A DNA stretch of 64,000 nt. Origin: Bacillaceae bacterium JMAK1 (GTDB lineage: Bacteria > Bacillota > Bacilli > Bacillales > Marinococcaceae). The notes beneath the pieces are model-generated. The model was not told the origin of the DNA. It saw only the letters and a list, made by a program, of their open reading frames with translations, and made no database searches. The position numbers and the translations under genes were made by a program. Every line of letters starts with the position of its first letter. Within the stretch, counting starts at the first letter, position 1. The stretch is taken from NCBI GenBank assembly GCA_012970285.1, contig JIBW01000002.1:1302001-1366000 (forward strand), given 5' to 3'. Below, in pieces: positions 9,321 through 19,668 of this stretch.

Positions 9321-10250
9321 TTAGCGACTGTATTCCAATTGTTTTAATACCGCATCAGCAAGTCCGTCAATAAACAACGTTTTAGCATTCGGCATCGGTG
9401 GTCGCTCATAATTAACTTGAAGTTCATCCGTCACAACTTTGCATTCATAATCGTTGTCATAGAGAACTTCCAAATGATCAGCGACAAAACCGAGTGGGCA
9501 ATAAACAAACGTTTCATAACCACGGGCTTCATATAAATCACGTGTTAAATCTTGAACATCTGGTCCCAACCATTTGTCTGCTGTATTTCCTTCACTTTGC
9601 CAGCCAATTTCATAGTTCTTTACGTTGGCAGCTTCTGCAACGAGTCGACTCGTTTCTCGCAATTGATCAACGTAAGGATCGTTATCTGCGAGAATCTTTT
9701 CAGGTAGGCTATGTGCAGAGAAAATGACGACAGAATTGTCACGACCAACACGGTCGAGGGTTTCATTCAATTGATCAGACCAATATTTAATGAATTTAGG
9801 CTCTGTATACCAACTTTCAACAGCATGAATCGTTGGCCCATCAATTTCTTCGGATTTCTTTACGGCGCGTCCATTGTATGATTTCACGCTAAACGTAGAA
9901 TAGTGCGGAGCCAAAACAATACTTACGGCCTCTTCAATGCCGTCTTTTTTCATGTTTTCAACCGCATCTTCGATAAATGGATCGATATGCTTTAAACCGA
10001 GATAAGCTTTGTATTCAATGTCTGTTTCTCTTTCATTCAAACGGTCTTCGAGCGCTTGCATTTGCTCATTTGTAATACGAGCGAGAGGAGATACACCACC
10101 GATCGCTTCATAACGCTCAGTTAAGTCTTGCAATGCTTCATCTGATGGTTTTCTTCCGTGTCGAATGTGTGTGTAGTATGGCTCGATTTCGTCTTGGCTT
10201 CTTGGTGTTCCGTAAGCCATGACGAGTAGACCGATCGTTTTCTTGCTCAT
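9321..10250 (-). CDS. hemH: Ferrochelatase (CpfC/HemH)
   Basis: Inserts Fe2+ into coproporphyrin III (or protoporphyrin IX). The 309-aa protein begins [16 protein letters not shown] and has the catalytic His region [15 protein letters not shown] and [10 protein letters not shown], with the distal [10 protein letters not shown] segment. Its ATG overlaps the hemE stop by one base (TAATG). Confidence 0.97.
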   Translation of the reverse strand: MSKKTIGLLVMAYGTPRSQDEIEPYYTHIRHGRKPSDEALQDLTERYEAIGGVSPLARITNEQMQALEDRLNERETDIEYKAYLGLKHIDPFIEDAVENMKKDGIEEAVSIVLAPHYSTFSVKSYNGRAVKKSEEIDGPTIHAVESWYTEPKFIKYWSDQLNETLDRVGRDNSVVIFSAHSLPEKILADNDPYVDQLRETSRLVAEAANVKNYEIGWQSEGNTADKWLGPDVQDLTRDLYEARGYETFVYCPLGFVADHLEVLYDNDYECKVVTDELQVNYERPPMPNAKTLFIDGLADAVLKQLEYSR

Positions 10251-11284
10251 TATTGATTCCTCCCGCTGTATTCGTGAACAAATTGGGTTAAACGCTTCAA
10301 CGTATCTGGTGAAATTGAAGGCGTAACACCGTGACCGAGATTAAAAATAAAGCTCGGGTCATTTTCCGTTTCATCAAGTATTTTCTTCGCACGTGCTTCA
10401 ATTGTGTCCCACGGAGCTAACAAAATAGCTGGATCTAAATTCCCTTGCAACGTCTTTTGAATGCCCATTTCTCTCGCTTCTGTTACAGAAGTACGCCAAT
10501 CTAGACCAATAACATCAACATCTAAGTCATTCCATTCCTTAAGCAAGTGTCTCGTTCCAACACCAAACGTAATGAGTGGAATGTCTTCTTTTTTAAGTTC
10601 TGAAAAGATCTTCGCCATCGTTGGCTTTACAAATGTACGATAATCACTTGCACTTAACGCACCTACCCAAGAATCAAAGATTTGGAATGCTTGAGCGCCA
10701 GCCGCAATTTGTGCTTTTGCATACGTAATCGTAAGGTCACTAAGCTTATTCATAAGAAGATCCCACTCTTCTTTGTTTCCGTACATCATCGCTTTCGTGT
10801 TTTCATACGATTTCGATGGACCGCCTTCAATCATGTAACTCGCCATCGTAAACGGTGCACCTGCAAATGTAATTAACGGAACATCCAATTGCTTTCTCAA
10901 CAGTTTAATCGTTTCAATAACGTGTGGCACATCTACACCTGGGTCAAGTGATCCTAAACGTTCAATATCTGCTTTATTTTTAATTGGATTATGAATGACT
11001 GGACCGATGCCACTTTTAATTTCCACATCAACGCCAATGGCTGGAAGTGGTGTCATAATATCTTTATAAAGAATTGCCGCGTCATTGTCGTACTGATCAA
11101 CTGGAAGCTTCGTCACATAAGCGCAAAGCTCAGGGTCTTTTGTAATTCCAAATAATGAGTACTTCTTTTTTAACTCTCGGTATTCCGGTTGCGAACGTCC
11201 AGCTTGTCTCATATACCAGACTGGTTTTGTCTTCTCTCCTACACCATTTGCTGCACGAAGAAAACGATCATTAAAAGCTCCCAC
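10250..11284 (-). CDS. hemE: Uroporphyrinogen III decarboxylase
   Basis: Removes the four acetate carboxyls of uroporphyrinogen III to give coproporphyrinogen III. The signature [17 protein letters not shown] is present, as are [16 protein letters not shown] and [14 protein letters not shown]. The start is GTG with GAGGAG upstream. It is the first gene of hemEHY; the order and the neighbouring pbpF-type gene are as in B. subtilis. Confidence 0.97.
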   Translation of the reverse strand: MGAFNDRFLRAANGVGEKTKPVWYMRQAGRSQPEYRELKKKYSLFGITKDPELCAYVTKLPVDQYDNDAAILYKDIMTPLPAIGVDVEIKSGIGPVIHNPIKNKADIERLGSLDPGVDVPHVIETIKLLRKQLDVPLITFAGAPFTMASYMIEGGPSKSYENTKAMMYGNKEEWDLLMNKLSDLTITYAKAQIAAGAQAFQIFDSWVGALSASDYRTFVKPTMAKIFSELKKEDIPLITFGVGTRHLLKEWNDLDVDVIGLDWRTSVTEAREMGIQKTLQGNLDPAILLAPWDTIEARAKKILDETENDPSFIFNLGHGVTPSISPDTLKRLTQFVHEYSGRNQ

Positions 11285-11312
11285 AAATAAACACTCCTCT
11301 AAACAATCCCTT

Positions 11313-11337
11313 TAAACATTAAATGATTTACCGATAA
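11313..11337 (+). promoter_or_regulatory. Possible sigma-D-like promoter for the chemoreceptor genes
   Basis: TAAA, a 13-nt spacer, then ACCGATAA, close to the sigma-D consensus TAAA-N15-GCCGATAA but with a spacer about 2 nt short. It would give a leader of about 200 nt. The rest of the 11285-11547 gap shows nothing else clear. Confidence 0.25.
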
Positions 11338-11547
11338 TAGTATTAGTGCTATGTATGCCTATTCCCATAGCATACCCATTCTTACACGTAAACGTACGCC
11401 AAAATGAAAGTTTTACGATAGAAAATCAAAGTCCTATACCTTTTTACCATATAGAAGAATGATTGTCTTGTGTAGAACCTTGGTAAAACGTTCATAAAAT
11501 CGTAGAAGAATGTCACATTGAAATGAACAAAAAGGGGGGATTTGGAT

Positions 11548-13233
11548 ATGAAAGGAAATGGAACAAGCTTGAAATCTAAAATGTTCCTTACACTCACGTT
11601 TATAATTTTTTGTTTTTTGCTCGGATTTCTTCTTATTTTTCTCCTAATCAGGCAAATGGATGCACAAGTTGAACAACTGAGTGAATGGAACGATTATGCG
11701 TTACAAGCACAAGAAGTTTCTTCCACATTCCAAGAAAAGTACATCTTCATTAACAATCTTCAAATGTATGATGAGCCTGATTATTCAAGGTTCCATACGC
11801 TCGATGAGCGCATGGATACAATCTTGCGCAATTTAGAAGTAGCCATTGAAAATGAAGATGCTCAATCAGCATTAGAGCGTTTGCAATTTTTTAATGAGAT
11901 GTTTAATACGAGAGTACAACAATATGTAACGCTTGAAATTGTACCAAGTTCCAGTACCCTTGATGGTTTTGGTTATTTAAATACTGAGATGCGTACGTAT
12001 GCAAATGAGTTAGAAAACTACTTTAACCTTCATGCCGAACGATCCGAGCAAGAAATGCAAGCAGCGATGCAACAAGCGGTTATTGGGAGCTTGATTGCTT
12101 TTCTTATCGCTACAAGTATCGGTTCGGTGATCTTCTGGATAGTCGCCCAGCGAATCTCGACGATTATTCGTAAAATTTCAAATCGCGCAAGACGTGTAGC
12201 AAATGGTGACTTACACCGCGCTGACCTCCCTGTTAAAGGGCGTGATGAACTGTCACAACTCGCACAAAATATCAATGTTATGACGAACCAACTTCGATCG
12301 ATGATTCGTAACTTAACCGGAGCCAGTCAAACGATCACTTTTTCATCACAAGAGCTCGTCGCTACAACAACAGATGTCAATGCAGGTGCTGAAAGCGTAA
12401 CGAACTCCGTGCAACATATCGCTGAACAACAATCAGAATTGCATGAATCGATCAATCGTTCGAAACAAACGTTCACGATGATGGACCAAGAAATCGAACA
12501 TGCTGCATCGTCACTTCAAACGATCGTGTCAGACAATGAGCAATCATATGATCAAGTCGTCTTAGGCCAAAGGAAATTACAACAGTCGGTTGACCATATG
12601 CTACACATTAGAACTCAAAATGATCACCATGAAAAAACAATCGTAGAATTACATCAGGCTGTAGATGACATTCATCACGTTGTTACCAACATTAAAGGTA
12701 TTTCAAACCAAACGAGTTTACTTGCATTGAATGCAAATATTGAGGCTTCCCGTGCAGGACGCTCTGGTAGAGGGTTTGCTGTCGTTGCTGAAGAAGTCGG
12801 TAAGCTTGCATTAGAAAGTGAACAAGCAGCGAACCAAATCACAGAGACGATTTCTTCGATGGCGCAAAACATTCAATCTTCCACTGTCCAATCGAAAAGA
12901 AGTACAAATTTAATTACAGAAGGAACACACGTCCTTGATGAATTGGTAAGGACATATGCTCAATTTTTAGAAGCATTTCAAACGGTACAAGCAAGGTCGC
13001 TTTCCATTCACCGTTTTGTGACTGCTGTTAAAGCACAAAGTGCTGCCGTTTCAGGCGAACTTCATTCCATCCAACAATCATCTGAAGACGCAACCGCAAA
13101 TAGCACGATGATTGCGGCAACGATTGAAGAACAAACGGCTACGATGGATGCCATCACATTTGCCTCTAAAGAATTAGCAACAATTGTAGAGGACCTTGAG
13201 AAGCTCTTCTCACAATTTAAGCTCACATCATAA
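11548..13233 (+). CDS. Methyl-accepting chemotaxis protein (first of tandem pair)
   Basis: A 561-aa transmembrane chemoreceptor. TM1 is at about residues 12-32, an extracellular helical sensor of about 140 residues follows, TM2 is at about 175-197, then a HAMP domain ([13 protein letters not shown]) and a cytoplasmic signalling coiled coil. The hairpin tip is well preserved at about residues 390-425 ([14 protein letters not shown], then [15 protein letters not shown]), so coupling to CheW/CheA is expected. The ATG at 11548 follows AAAGGGGGG at about 9 nt; a TTG 6 nt upstream is too close. The ligand is unknown. The sequence aligns along its length with the next gene, indicating tandem duplication. 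Confidence 0.93.
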   Translation: MKGNGTSLKSKMFLTLTFIIFCFLLGFLLIFLLIRQMDAQVEQLSEWNDYALQAQEVSSTFQEKYIFINNLQMYDEPDYSRFHTLDERMDTILRNLEVAIENEDAQSALERLQFFNEMFNTRVQQYVTLEIVPSSSTLDGFGYLNTEMRTYANELENYFNLHAERSEQEMQAAMQQAVIGSLIAFLIATSIGSVIFWIVAQRISTIIRKISNRARRVANGDLHRADLPVKGRDELSQLAQNINVMTNQLRSMIRNLTGASQTITFSSQELVATTTDVNAGAESVTNSVQHIAEQQSELHESINRSKQTFTMMDQEIEHAASSLQTIVSDNEQSYDQVVLGQRKLQQSVDHMLHIRTQNDHHEKTIVELHQAVDDIHHVVTNIKGISNQTSLLALNANIEASRAGRSGRGFAVVAEEVGKLALESEQAANQITETISSMAQNIQSSTVQSKRSTNLITEGTHVLDELVRTYAQFLEAFQTVQARSLSIHRFVTAVKAQSAAVSGELHSIQQSSEDATANSTMIAATIEEQTATMDAITFASKELATIVEDLEKLFSQFKLTS

Positions 13234-13240
13234 CAAGGGG

Positions 13241-14923
13241 GTGGAGATCATTCGGTTACGAACGATTCGCTCAAAACTGTTATCAATACTGCTAGTACTC
13301 ACACTTTGTTTTTTAATTGGTTTTTTAATTATTTTTGTTTTATTGCAAAATGCGTCTTCGCAAACCGATGAGATTGGTTTTTGGAATGAGCTGGCACGTG
13401 ATGCTCAAGAAGCAACCACGACGTTTCAACAAAAGTACATTATCGTCACAGAACTAACCGAAGGAGAAGATCCTGACTTTACTGAATACATAAGGCTATC
13501 TGAACAAATGAACGAACTTACTTCCACCCTTTCAGAACATGCTGATGGACGAGAAGAGGTAACCTCTTTAAATCGCTTGGAAATGCTCAATCAAATGTTT
13601 GATACGCGAATGTCTTCTTATATTGAAAGTGGGACGATTCCAAGTGAACAAACGTGGCAAGGATTTGAATTTTTGAGTTCAGAAATTATGGACCATGCAA
13701 ACGTTTTGGAAGATCATTTTCTAGTACAAGCAGAACGTGCATCAATCGCAAGCTTTGATAGCATTCGATCAATTGGCATTGTCGCAATCGTTGTCAGTAT
13801 TGTGGCGACAGCGATCGCAGGAGGGATTTTCTATCGCTTTACGACTCGAATGACTTCAAAAATCAAACGGTTGTCCGAACGCGCTTCGACCATTGCTTCT
13901 GGGAATCTTAACGTCCATCCTTTACCAGAAGATGGGAACGATGAATTAGCAAAGCTATCCGAAGACCTGAATGAAATGACTCGACACTTAGCTGGAACAA
14001 TGAACAACATGACAACTGCAAGCCGTTCATTATCCTCTTCAAGCCAGGAGTTAGCTGCTGCTGTTCAACAAGTAAATGCAGGTTCAACAGACATTGCAAG
14101 TTCAGTAGAAGAAATCTCCAACGTTCAAACGTCACTCAACGATCATATTCATCAATCTAATGCTAGGTTTACTACGGTTCATGACAACTTACAAAACACG
14201 TATACCGAAGTACAGCACGTTTTGCAAACGAATGAAGAGTCGAACAATAAAGTTGCCGTCGGCAAAGAAAACTTAGAACGTTCGCTTCAGAAAATGCAAG
14301 CCATTAAAAACCAACACGAACAGACTGAAAAGACGATTCAACTCGCAAAACAATCATCAGATCAGGTAATCAAAATCATTAATCACATTTACGATGTAAA
14401 TAGTCAAACTCGATTACTGTCGTTAAACGCAAACATTGAATCGGCTCGAACGAAACAAAGTGGTGAAGGCTTTTTGCTTGTCGCCAAGCAAATACGAGAT
14501 CTTGCAGATGAAAGTGAACGATCGTCTAAAACCATAAGCAAGACGTTAAAAGAAATGAACGACAAGATTGATAAGACCATCACACAAACAACGATTAGTA
14601 AAAAGCAAATTGATGAAGGACAAGAAACGTTACTCGACTTGTCAGACACGTTCAGTCGCATTGAGTATACGATTCAATCAACGAAAGAAATGGCTGCCAA
14701 TATCGAACAATTAATTCGAGAACTACAAACGAGTAGTGCGGATGTATTAACTGAGCTCAAAACCATTCAATCAAAATCTAAATCAACGATGACTAACGGA
14801 AAGTCAATTTCACACGCAATTCAAGAACAAGCGTCTACCGTTGAAGCGATTACAATCACGGCTGATGAGTTACAAAAAGTCTCAATCGACATTGATGATC
14901 AATTGCAGCAGTACCGCTCATAA
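13241..14923 (+). CDS. Methyl-accepting chemotaxis protein paralogue with diverged signalling tip
   Basis: Same architecture as the previous gene: TM1 right at the N-terminus, extracellular helical sensor (with the shared spacing of AQEATTTFQQKYI and LNQMFDTRM), TM2, HAMP and signalling helices. The hairpin tip is altered: canonical [15 protein letters not shown] is here GEGFLLVAKQIRDLA. CheA/CheW interaction may therefore differ. No ATG is near the natural N-terminus; GTG at 13241 lies inside its own AAGGGGG, while ATT at 13250 is better spaced, so the exact start is uncertain. Gap to the upstream stop is about 7-16 nt, so the two genes are co-transcribed. Confidence 0.88.
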   Translation: MEIIRLRTIRSKLLSILLVLTLCFLIGFLIIFVLLQNASSQTDEIGFWNELARDAQEATTTFQQKYIIVTELTEGEDPDFTEYIRLSEQMNELTSTLSEHADGREEVTSLNRLEMLNQMFDTRMSSYIESGTIPSEQTWQGFEFLSSEIMDHANVLEDHFLVQAERASIASFDSIRSIGIVAIVVSIVATAIAGGIFYRFTTRMTSKIKRLSERASTIASGNLNVHPLPEDGNDELAKLSEDLNEMTRHLAGTMNNMTTASRSLSSSSQELAAAVQQVNAGSTDIASSVEEISNVQTSLNDHIHQSNARFTTVHDNLQNTYTEVQHVLQTNEESNNKVAVGKENLERSLQKMQAIKNQHEQTEKTIQLAKQSSDQVIKIINHIYDVNSQTRLLSLNANIESARTKQSGEGFLLVAKQIRDLADESERSSKTISKTLKEMNDKIDKTITQTTISKKQIDEGQETLLDLSDTFSRIEYTIQSTKEMAANIEQLIRELQTSSADVLTELKTIQSKSKSTMTNGKSISHAIQEQASTVEAITITADELQKVSIDIDDQLQQYRS

Positions 14924-14955
14924 TGCCGCAGCGTTAGAGTTTCTAAACAACTTAA

Positions 14956-14990
14956 GACCCGTATCCTTTGAATGGATACGGGTCTCTTTT
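14956..14990 (+). terminator. Terminator of the chemoreceptor pair
   Basis: GACCCGTATCC/GGATACGGGTC with a 7-nt loop and a following TCTTTT. Confidence 0.9.
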
Positions 14991-17148
14991 AGAACAATGA
15001 CATGAATTGAACGCCAACAACATTAGACGGTTCACCTTCTTGTCCGGTTTGAGGATTGTACGGAACGACCATGTAGTCATTTAGAGAAAACACGTTGGCC
15101 CGGTTCACCGTGTACGTGCCCTCCCCAGTTACTTCACCGACCTTACTCGCTTCTCCACCTTTAACTTCATAGATGTTATAGACGAGTCGGTCATCTTCAG
15201 CTGCTGTCCACCTCAGTTCAACATTTAAAAACCCTTCACCTTCTAACGTTAGCTCCGCATCTAGATCATCGACTTGCGCAAGTTGAACCGGTGATTCAAG
15301 CTCTTGTACCCCATCTGGTTTCATAAATGCAACGCCTTGCTCTGTAACAGACTCCGTATTAACTAACTGCTTAAACAATCTCGTAGGGTACGCACTACCC
15401 TCTTGTAAATGCTGCTCTTCAGTTGTGCTGTCATACCCCATCCATAAAGCGCCAGTGTATTGAGGTGTATAACCGACAAACCACGCATCACGATTGGCTC
15501 CGTCAACACCTTCAAAGTTCGTCGTTCCCGTTTTCCCTGCAAGTGCATGATTCGTTTCACCCGGCCGGGCTGTCCCTTCTTCTACAGCACCTTCTAACAT
15601 CCGCGTCATGTACCATGCATTCTGCTCACTCAGCAAACGCTTCTGCTCAATTGCAGGTTCAATTAAGTTATTCCCTGACTTTGTTCTGATTGAAGAAATA
15701 AAATAAGGATCTGACTTCACGCCGCCATTAGCAAATGACGTATACGCAGAAGCCATATCTAATGGCGTCACACCTTCAGACATACCGCCAAGGGCAACAG
15801 ATAGACCGTCATCTTTAAACGGTGTCACAGCTTCGTTTGCCCATTCTAGACCTTGATCAATTCCCATTTCATTTAAAAGCCACACAGCAGAAGTGTTTGT
15901 TGATTGCACGATCGCATCTCGCATCGTAATGTTCCCTTGATACTCGTTCGTTACGTTACTTGGACTATAATCTCCATACTCGAGCTTTTCATCTTTCAAC
16001 ATCGAATACGGTTTGTACTCTCCACTCTCAAGCGCAGGTGCAAAAACCGATAAAGGCTTAAATGATGATCCTGGTTGTCGCTTAATAGTCGTACGGTTCA
16101 ATCCTTTACGGACATAATCTCGTCCGCCTTGTACGGCTTTAACAGCACCAGTTTCATTATCTAACAGTACATAGGAAGCTTGTACTTGCTCACTCTCACC
16201 AGGAAAGTTGTCATGTTCTTGAAAAGCTTCATATGCTGCCATTTGTACATCTTTATGAATGGGAACTTCAATGCGGTACCCACCCGTTAGTAATTGTTGT
16301 TCAGATATGCTGTGCTTTTCAATGCTTTCTGTAATGAGCATATCTATATACGTAAACCAAGCTGGATGCATTTCAGGTTCTGTGTGTAAATCGGTTTGAA
16401 TTGCGGTCTGAGCTGCCGCTTCTCTCGTTTCGTTGTTAATGTAACCATGTCGCTCCATTAACGCAAGTACAGTCCCTCGACGCTTTTCTGCTCGCTCCAC
16501 ATCGGAAGCTGGTGAATAGTTATAAGGCGCTTTCGGAATTGCTGCAAGAAGCGCTCCTTCTGCGATTGTTAAGTCTTTTGCGCTTTTGCCAAAGTATTGC
16601 TCAGACGCTCGTTCAATTCCGTATACTCCATGCCCGAAATAAATTTGATTCAAGTACATTTCAAGAAGCGTATCCTTTGAAAACTGCCGCTCAAGATTCA
16701 TACTAATTAATACTTCTTTCGTTTTTCTCATGAGCGTTTTTTCGTTTTCTAAGTAGACATTCTTCGCAAGTTGTTGAGTAATCGTACTCCCGCCTTCTAC
16801 TGCTGCACCCGCTAGAATATCTCGATAAAGCGCTCGCCCGATCGCAATAAAATCTACACCTTGATGATCGTAAAAGCGATGATCTTCCACAGAAATAAAG
16901 GCGTGTTGAACATGCTCTGGAATTTCATCGATCGATACATTCTCACGGTCTTCAATGTACAATCGAGCAATTTGATCCCCTTGCTCATCAACAACTGTCG
17001 TTGTTTGAGCGAAATTCAACTTGTCTTCATCCGTTAATAAGTTACCAGCAATTAACGCACTCGCATAACTTCCGAACGCTAATACGAATGTCGATAAAAC
17101 TGCAACAATACTTATAAAAACATATTTATTCATTTTTTTTGGTTTCAT
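14989..17148 (-). CDS. pbpF: Class A penicillin-binding protein (PbpF-like)
   Basis: A bifunctional peptidoglycan synthase of about 719 aa. A short cytoplasmic tail and one TM (about 7-30) precede the glycosyltransferase 51 domain (EDHRFYDHQGVD, GGSTITQQLAKN, RKTKEV, LYLNQIYFG-type motif). The transpeptidase domain has SSFK (active Ser in PGSSFKP), STN and KTGTT. The C-terminal 80 residues look like a fibronectin-III-type domain. The ATG at 17148 has GGAGG upstream. In B. subtilis pbpF also lies beside hemEHY. The extracellular part is acidic. Confidence 0.93.
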   Translation of the reverse strand: MKPKKMNKYVFISIVAVLSTFVLAFGSYASALIAGNLLTDEDKLNFAQTTTVVDEQGDQIARLYIEDRENVSIDEIPEHVQHAFISVEDHRFYDHQGVDFIAIGRALYRDILAGAAVEGGSTITQQLAKNVYLENEKTLMRKTKEVLISMNLERQFSKDTLLEMYLNQIYFGHGVYGIERASEQYFGKSAKDLTIAEGALLAAIPKAPYNYSPASDVERAEKRRGTVLALMERHGYINNETREAAAQTAIQTDLHTEPEMHPAWFTYIDMLITESIEKHSISEQQLLTGGYRIEVPIHKDVQMAAYEAFQEHDNFPGESEQVQASYVLLDNETGAVKAVQGGRDYVRKGLNRTTIKRQPGSSFKPLSVFAPALESGEYKPYSMLKDEKLEYGDYSPSNVTNEYQGNITMRDAIVQSTNTSAVWLLNEMGIDQGLEWANEAVTPFKDDGLSVALGGMSEGVTPLDMASAYTSFANGGVKSDPYFISSIRTKSGNNLIEPAIEQKRLLSEQNAWYMTRMLEGAVEEGTARPGETNHALAGKTGTTNFEGVDGANRDAWFVGYTPQYTGALWMGYDSTTEEQHLQEGSAYPTRLFKQLVNTESVTEQGVAFMKPDGVQELESPVQLAQVDDLDAELTLEGEGFLNVELRWTAAEDDRLVYNIYEVKGGEASKVGEVTGEGTYTVNRANVFSLNDYMVVPYNPQTGQEGEPSNVVGVQFMSLF

Positions 17149-17285
17149 CGTTAGCTTCCTCCAGTACACGTAAAACAAGGAGCCTTTTACTAGTTAAATG
17201 TTACATGCTTACCCTATTATAGTACAATAAACTTGGCAAAATCATGTAAACTGGTGGGGAAGACCTCAAATTTTGTAGAATAAAG

Positions 17286-18083
17286 CTAGAAAAGTCCTGC
17301 GCTTTTTTTCTCTTTTTCAAGCTTTAATCGAGAGCTTCCGAGAATGTTAATGAGCTTAATATGAATATGCCCTAAAGACGCTTGGTCGGTACCAAAGCGT
17401 AACGTCTTTTGTTTAAACATCCCCTCAAGTGATCGATTAAATGCACGGGTAGACCCCATCACAATGTTTGATTCAACTTCAACTGACCAGTCGCGCGGAA
17501 CGATAATACGTACGTCGCCGAATGTATTCAAGATTGATAGTTCCAAGTGATCATGCTGAAGATCAGCACGTGTGAGATCTAGGTGGAGCGTTCCGAAGAT
17601 CACGTTGAAATTCGTCTCATCACCTAAAGTAAAGGCTTGTTTTTTATATTTTTCTTCATCAAAAATAATCCATTGTTGATTTGGAATTTGTTCAATATTG
17701 TTATCAAATGACTGAGAGCTAGCCTTCATCGTTTCAGCTGGTTCAGCTTCTACAACCTTTTCGTCAGCTGATAACCGGTCCACATCAATTTCTTCAGTGT
17801 TCGCTTTAAACAGACGCACACCTAGGACATAGAGAAGCGGTGAAAACAGAAATAGAAATGACGGAATTGGTACCCAAGGGCTAACAACGAGTCCAGCTGC
17901 CAACACACCGAAAAGATACGCACTCATTGGTTCTTTGCTAATCAATAACCACGTAAAAATCATGGCGCTAATAAGAGGTACTATAAAACCAAACGCTGTT
18001 ATACCCTCTAAGGTTACATTCAAAAAAACACTACCGAATAATAGAATTACGAACACAATGTGTAACGCCGATTTTGTAGTCAT
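17286..18083 (-). CDS. LiaF-like membrane protein
   Basis: 265 aa. Four hydrophobic segments fill residues about 5-90; a charged linker follows; the C-terminal 110 residues resemble the LiaF/DUF2154 beta-sheet domain (FNVIFGTLHLDLTRA, FGDVRIIVPRDWSVEV, GSSRLKLE). LiaF proteins hold back LiaRS-type cell-envelope stress kinases. No liaRS pair is adjacent, so the partner is unknown. The ATG has GGAGGT upstream. The gene points away from the amidohydrolase at 18225. Confidence 0.75.
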   Translation of the reverse strand: MTTKSALHIVFVILLFGSVFLNVTLEGITAFGFIVPLISAMIFTWLLISKEPMSAYLFGVLAAGLVVSPWVPIPSFLFLFSPLLYVLGVRLFKANTEEIDVDRLSADEKVVEAEPAETMKASSQSFDNNIEQIPNQQWIIFDEEKYKKQAFTLGDETNFNVIFGTLHLDLTRADLQHDHLELSILNTFGDVRIIVPRDWSVEVESNIVMGSTRAFNRSLEGMFKQKTLRFGTDQASLGHIHIKLINILGSSRLKLEKEKKSAGLF

Positions 18084-18224
18084 GTTTGACCTCCGTATCA
18101 ATTACTAAACATAGTTACGTAACAACGCTCATTTAAGTTTCAGATTTATTATAATATTGCGCTTCAGACATTGCTAATTTTTTTCCTATGTTACAATAGA
18201 CAGATACTTAAGGAGGAATCCACG

Positions 18225-19400
18225 ATGCAAGATAAACTGTTCCAATTATTAGACAACCACTTCGATGAAATGGTCGAAATTCGTAGACACCTTCATGAAA
18301 ATCCAGAAGTTTCATTTCATGAAACGAACACTGCTAAGTACATTGCAGATTATCATAAAAAATTAGGAAACGAAGTTCGTGAACATGTCGGAGGCAACGG
18401 AGTTGTGGCGAAAATCAGCGGCAAAAATCCTGGTCCTGTCATTGCCCTCCGTGCCGATTTCGATGCGCTTCCAATCCAAGACCAAAAAGACGTACCTTAT
18501 AAATCAAAAGTGGATGGAGTCATGCATGCTTGCGGTCACGACGGTCACACGGCGACATTGCTCGTTTTAGCAAAAGCGCTTAAGCAAGTCGAAGATGAGC
18601 TTCACGGAACAGTCGTTTTCCTACACCAGCATGCTGAAGAGTTATCACCTGGTGGGGCAGAGCCGATGATTAAAGACGGAGCTTTAGAAGGCGTGGATGT
18701 CGTATTCGGAACGCATTTATGGTCACAAGACCCACTTGGTACAATCCAACATTGTAGCGGTCCATTTATGGCTTCTGCTGACCATTTCACGATCAAAGTC
18801 AACGGAAGAGGCGGTCACGGAGCTCTTCCACACACAACGAAAGATGCCGTTGTCATCGGTTCACAAATCGTAAACAACATCCAAACGATCGTCGCTAGAC
18901 GCGTAAACCCTCTCTACTCTGCCGTTGTTTCAATTGGGAAGTTCATCGCTGACAACCCGTACAACGTCATTGCGGATTCAGTTGAAATGGTCGGCACCGT
19001 TCGTACGTTCCAAGAAGATGTACGCAATCAAATTGAACAAGATATCTTTGAAATTGCTGAAAACACAGCAAAAGCCTACGGTGCAACCGTTGAATATGAC
19101 TATGGCCGAGGTTACCCTCCTGTTGTCAATCACGTAGCAGAGACTGACTACATCGCGAAGATTGCTTCTGGGATCACAGACGTTAATGGCGTTCACGTGC
19201 GCGAACCTGTTCTTGCAAGTGAAGACTTCTCTTACTACTTACAAAAAACGAAAGGTTCATTTTTCTTCACAGGTGCAGCATTTATGGATGGAAGAAACAA
19301 TGCGCCTCATCATCACCCCCTCTTTGACTTTGACGAACGAGCGATGCTCGTCGCTGCCAAGACTCTCGCAAAAGCAGCGATTGATTACCATAAAGAATAA
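18225..19400 (+). CDS. yhaA: M20 family N-acyl-amino acid amidohydrolase (YhaA-like)
   Basis: A 391-aa zinc hydrolase. The metal and catalytic motifs of the M20D family are visible: MHACGHDGHTA, HQHAEE (catalytic Glu pair) and HHHPLFDFDE near the C-terminus. It probably removes acyl groups from amino acids or similar small amides. The ATG has AGGAGG upstream. In B. subtilis yhaA adjoins the ecs genes, as here. Confidence 0.9.
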   Translation: MQDKLFQLLDNHFDEMVEIRRHLHENPEVSFHETNTAKYIADYHKKLGNEVREHVGGNGVVAKISGKNPGPVIALRADFDALPIQDQKDVPYKSKVDGVMHACGHDGHTATLLVLAKALKQVEDELHGTVVFLHQHAEELSPGGAEPMIKDGALEGVDVVFGTHLWSQDPLGTIQHCSGPFMASADHFTIKVNGRGGHGALPHTTKDAVVIGSQIVNNIQTIVARRVNPLYSAVVSIGKFIADNPYNVIADSVEMVGTVRTFQEDVRNQIEQDIFEIAENTAKAYGATVEYDYGRGYPPVVNHVAETDYIAKIASGITDVNGVHVREPVLASEDFSYYLQKTKGSFFFTGAAFMDGRNNAPHHHPLFDFDERAMLVAAKTLAKAAIDYHKE

Positions 19401-19406
19401 TAGGAA

Positions 19407-19432
19407 AAAGGCAGTCCATCTGGACTGCCTTT
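19407..19432 (+). terminator. Terminator of yhaA
   Basis: AAAGGCAGTCC/GGACTGCCTTT with a 4-nt loop. Between here and 19620 two loosely similar A/C-rich segments (around 19487 and 19552) are the only other structure seen. Confidence 0.85.
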
Positions 19433-19620
19433 CATTCTTGACCTAGCAATTTCTCATCTATGTTGGGATTTCAACCCCAATTGAAGGTAAAATCATCAGA
19501 ATTCCCACCATAAACCTATGTTTGTTGAGATTATGATGCCAGTCCGAAGAGAAAATCACCAAAATCCCCACATACCGGTACTTTCCCACCAATTGCTTCG
19601 TAGTTGTTGTAAGACGTAAA

Positions 19621-19652
19621 GAAAAAAGCCCCGATTCACAAAACCAGGACTC
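19621..19652 (-). terminator. Terminator of the ecs operon
   Basis: On the minus strand AGTCCTGGTT/AATCGGGGCT (10 pairs, including G-U) and then TTTTTTC. Confidence 0.7.
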
Positions 19653-19668
19653 TCTCCTAAAGCAAATT

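Noticed and set aside
19440-19620. Two similar segments near 19487 and 19552 as a direct repeat element
   Set aside because: Similarity is loose (about 20 bases with several mismatches) in AT-rich sequence; no ORF or end structure.
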